This document shows positions 6,686 through 6,865 of a stretch of 6,865 nt of DNA, in pieces. Position numbers and translations under genes: made by a program. The notes under the pieces are model-generated. The model did no database searches. It worked only from the letters and a program-made list of their open reading frames with translations, and was not told the DNA's origin. Where the stretch lies: NCBI GenBank assembly GCA_947380915.1, contig CANCSY010000168.1, forward strand, positions 1-6,865, in the 5' to 3' direction. Source of the stretch: Beijerinckiaceae bacterium. Its GTDB lineage: Bacteria; Pseudomonadota; Alphaproteobacteria; Rhizobiales; Beijerinckiaceae. The stretch's first letter is position 1, and each line of letters opens with the position of its first letter.

Positions 6686-6762
6686 GGCGGAGTAGCTCAG
6701 CTGGCTAGAGCAGAGGAATCATAATCCTTGTGTCGGGGGTTCGAGTCCCTCCTTCGCTACCA
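6686..6762 (+). tRNA. tRNA-Met (CAT anticodon), elongator type, CCA encoded
   Basis: The 77 bases fold into a full cloverleaf. The acceptor is GGCGGAG (6686-6692) with CTTCGCT (6752-6758), discriminator A and encoded CCA (6760-6762). The D stem is GCTC/GAGC. The anticodon stem is GAGGA/TCCTT around loop ATCATAA with anticodon CAT at 6720-6722. The T stem is GGGGG/CCCTC around TTCGAGT. Pair 1-72 is G-U and 5-68 is also G-U. A paired 1-72 position and an AATCATAATCC-type anticodon arm without the three G-C pairs of initiators argue for elongator Met. The alternative is the lysidine-modified tRNA-Ile2, which also carries a CAT gene anticodon but in alphaproteobacteria usually has a GGGCC-type acceptor. 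A tRNA 3' end is a common integration site, and the right flank shows possible signs of this. Confidence 0.95.
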
Positions 6763-6796
6763 TTTCTAATTGAAGCACTTTTGCCTATTTTGGCGT

Positions 6797-6823
6797 GGGC
6801 GGTTCATGGGCTGAAACCCGCCC
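6797..6823 (+). other. Hairpin downstream of tRNA-Met
   Basis: GGGCGGTTCA (6797-6806) pairs with TGAA and CCGCCC (6812-6815, 6818-6823). This gives a 10-bp stem with a 2-base bulge (AC) and loop TGGGC. No T-run follows, so it is not a textbook terminator, although it lies 34 bases after the tRNA and could help end its transcript. The T-rich stretch at 6763-6791 between the tRNA and the hairpin carries no stem of its own. Confidence 0.35.
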
Positions 6824-6824
6824 G

Positions 6825-6845
6825 TGGATACCGCTTGGATACCGC
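6825..6845. repeat. Two-copy direct repeat TGGATACCGC with 11-bp period
   Basis: TGGATACCGC occurs at 6825-6834 and again at 6836-6845, separated by a single T, so the copies lie one helical turn apart. Short tandem repeats like this beside a tRNA 3' end resemble arm-type binding sites of tyrosine recombinases. The integrase gene itself, if any, would be beyond the right edge. The remaining bases to 6865 show no identifiable gene. Confidence 0.55.
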
Positions 6846-6865
6846 ATCTCGTCGCCAACGAAGCC

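Noticed and set aside
6201..6695. Long plus-strand open frame running from inside the Bug gene to the tRNA
   Set aside because: It is antisense to the well-supported Bug gene, then crosses inverted repeats and the tRNA promoter. Its protein shows no recognisable domain, and long antisense frames are common in GC-rich DNA.

Overview
The window looks like chromosomal DNA from a GC-rich alphaproteobacterium, probably of the Hyphomicrobiales type. This is inferred from the high GC third positions throughout, the style of the ThiC protein, the presence of Bug-type and Tat-exported binding proteins, and the elongator tRNA-Met sequence. No species is claimed.

Layout, left to right. (1) Bases 1-870 hold the 3' part of thiC (thiamine pyrimidine synthase) on the plus strand, followed by a strong hairpin. 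(2) Bases 992-2227, plus strand, encode an apparently single-gene periplasmic binding protein of the branched-chain amino acid (Liv-type) ABC family with a Tat-like signal. (3) Bases 6446 down to 2228, minus strand, carry a four-gene co-directional cluster. In transcription order these are a Bug/TctC-type binding protein, a small cupin, an ArsB-like permease of the ion-transporter (IT) superfamily, and a secreted PQQ-dependent sugar dehydrogenase-like beta-propeller. The plus-strand binding-protein gene and this cluster converge with zero spacing: their stop codons abut in the sequence TGATCA. (4) Bases 6447-6685 are a non-coding stretch rich in inverted repeats that also carries a good promoter for (5) an elongator tRNA-Met(CAT), 6686-6762. 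(6) The last 103 bases contain a hairpin and a two-copy 11-bp-period direct repeat next to the tRNA 3' end. This resembles the edge of an integrated element but is not proof of one.

How the genes may work together: the minus-strand cluster reads as an uptake/oxidation module for an unknown small organic molecule. It would comprise a periplasmic receptor, a secondary permease, a periplasmic PQQ oxidoreductase and a cytosolic cupin. The receptor lacks its usual TctA/TctB partners here, while an IT-superfamily permease sits in the same presumed operon. Whether the two cooperate is the main open biological question. RNA-level features in the cluster also merit checking: a hairpin between a Shine-Dalgarno and its start codon, a hairpin loop complementary to the next gene's Shine-Dalgarno, and two genes in the same frame separated by a single TGA. 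I see no CRISPR array, insertion sequence, phage gene or defence system.
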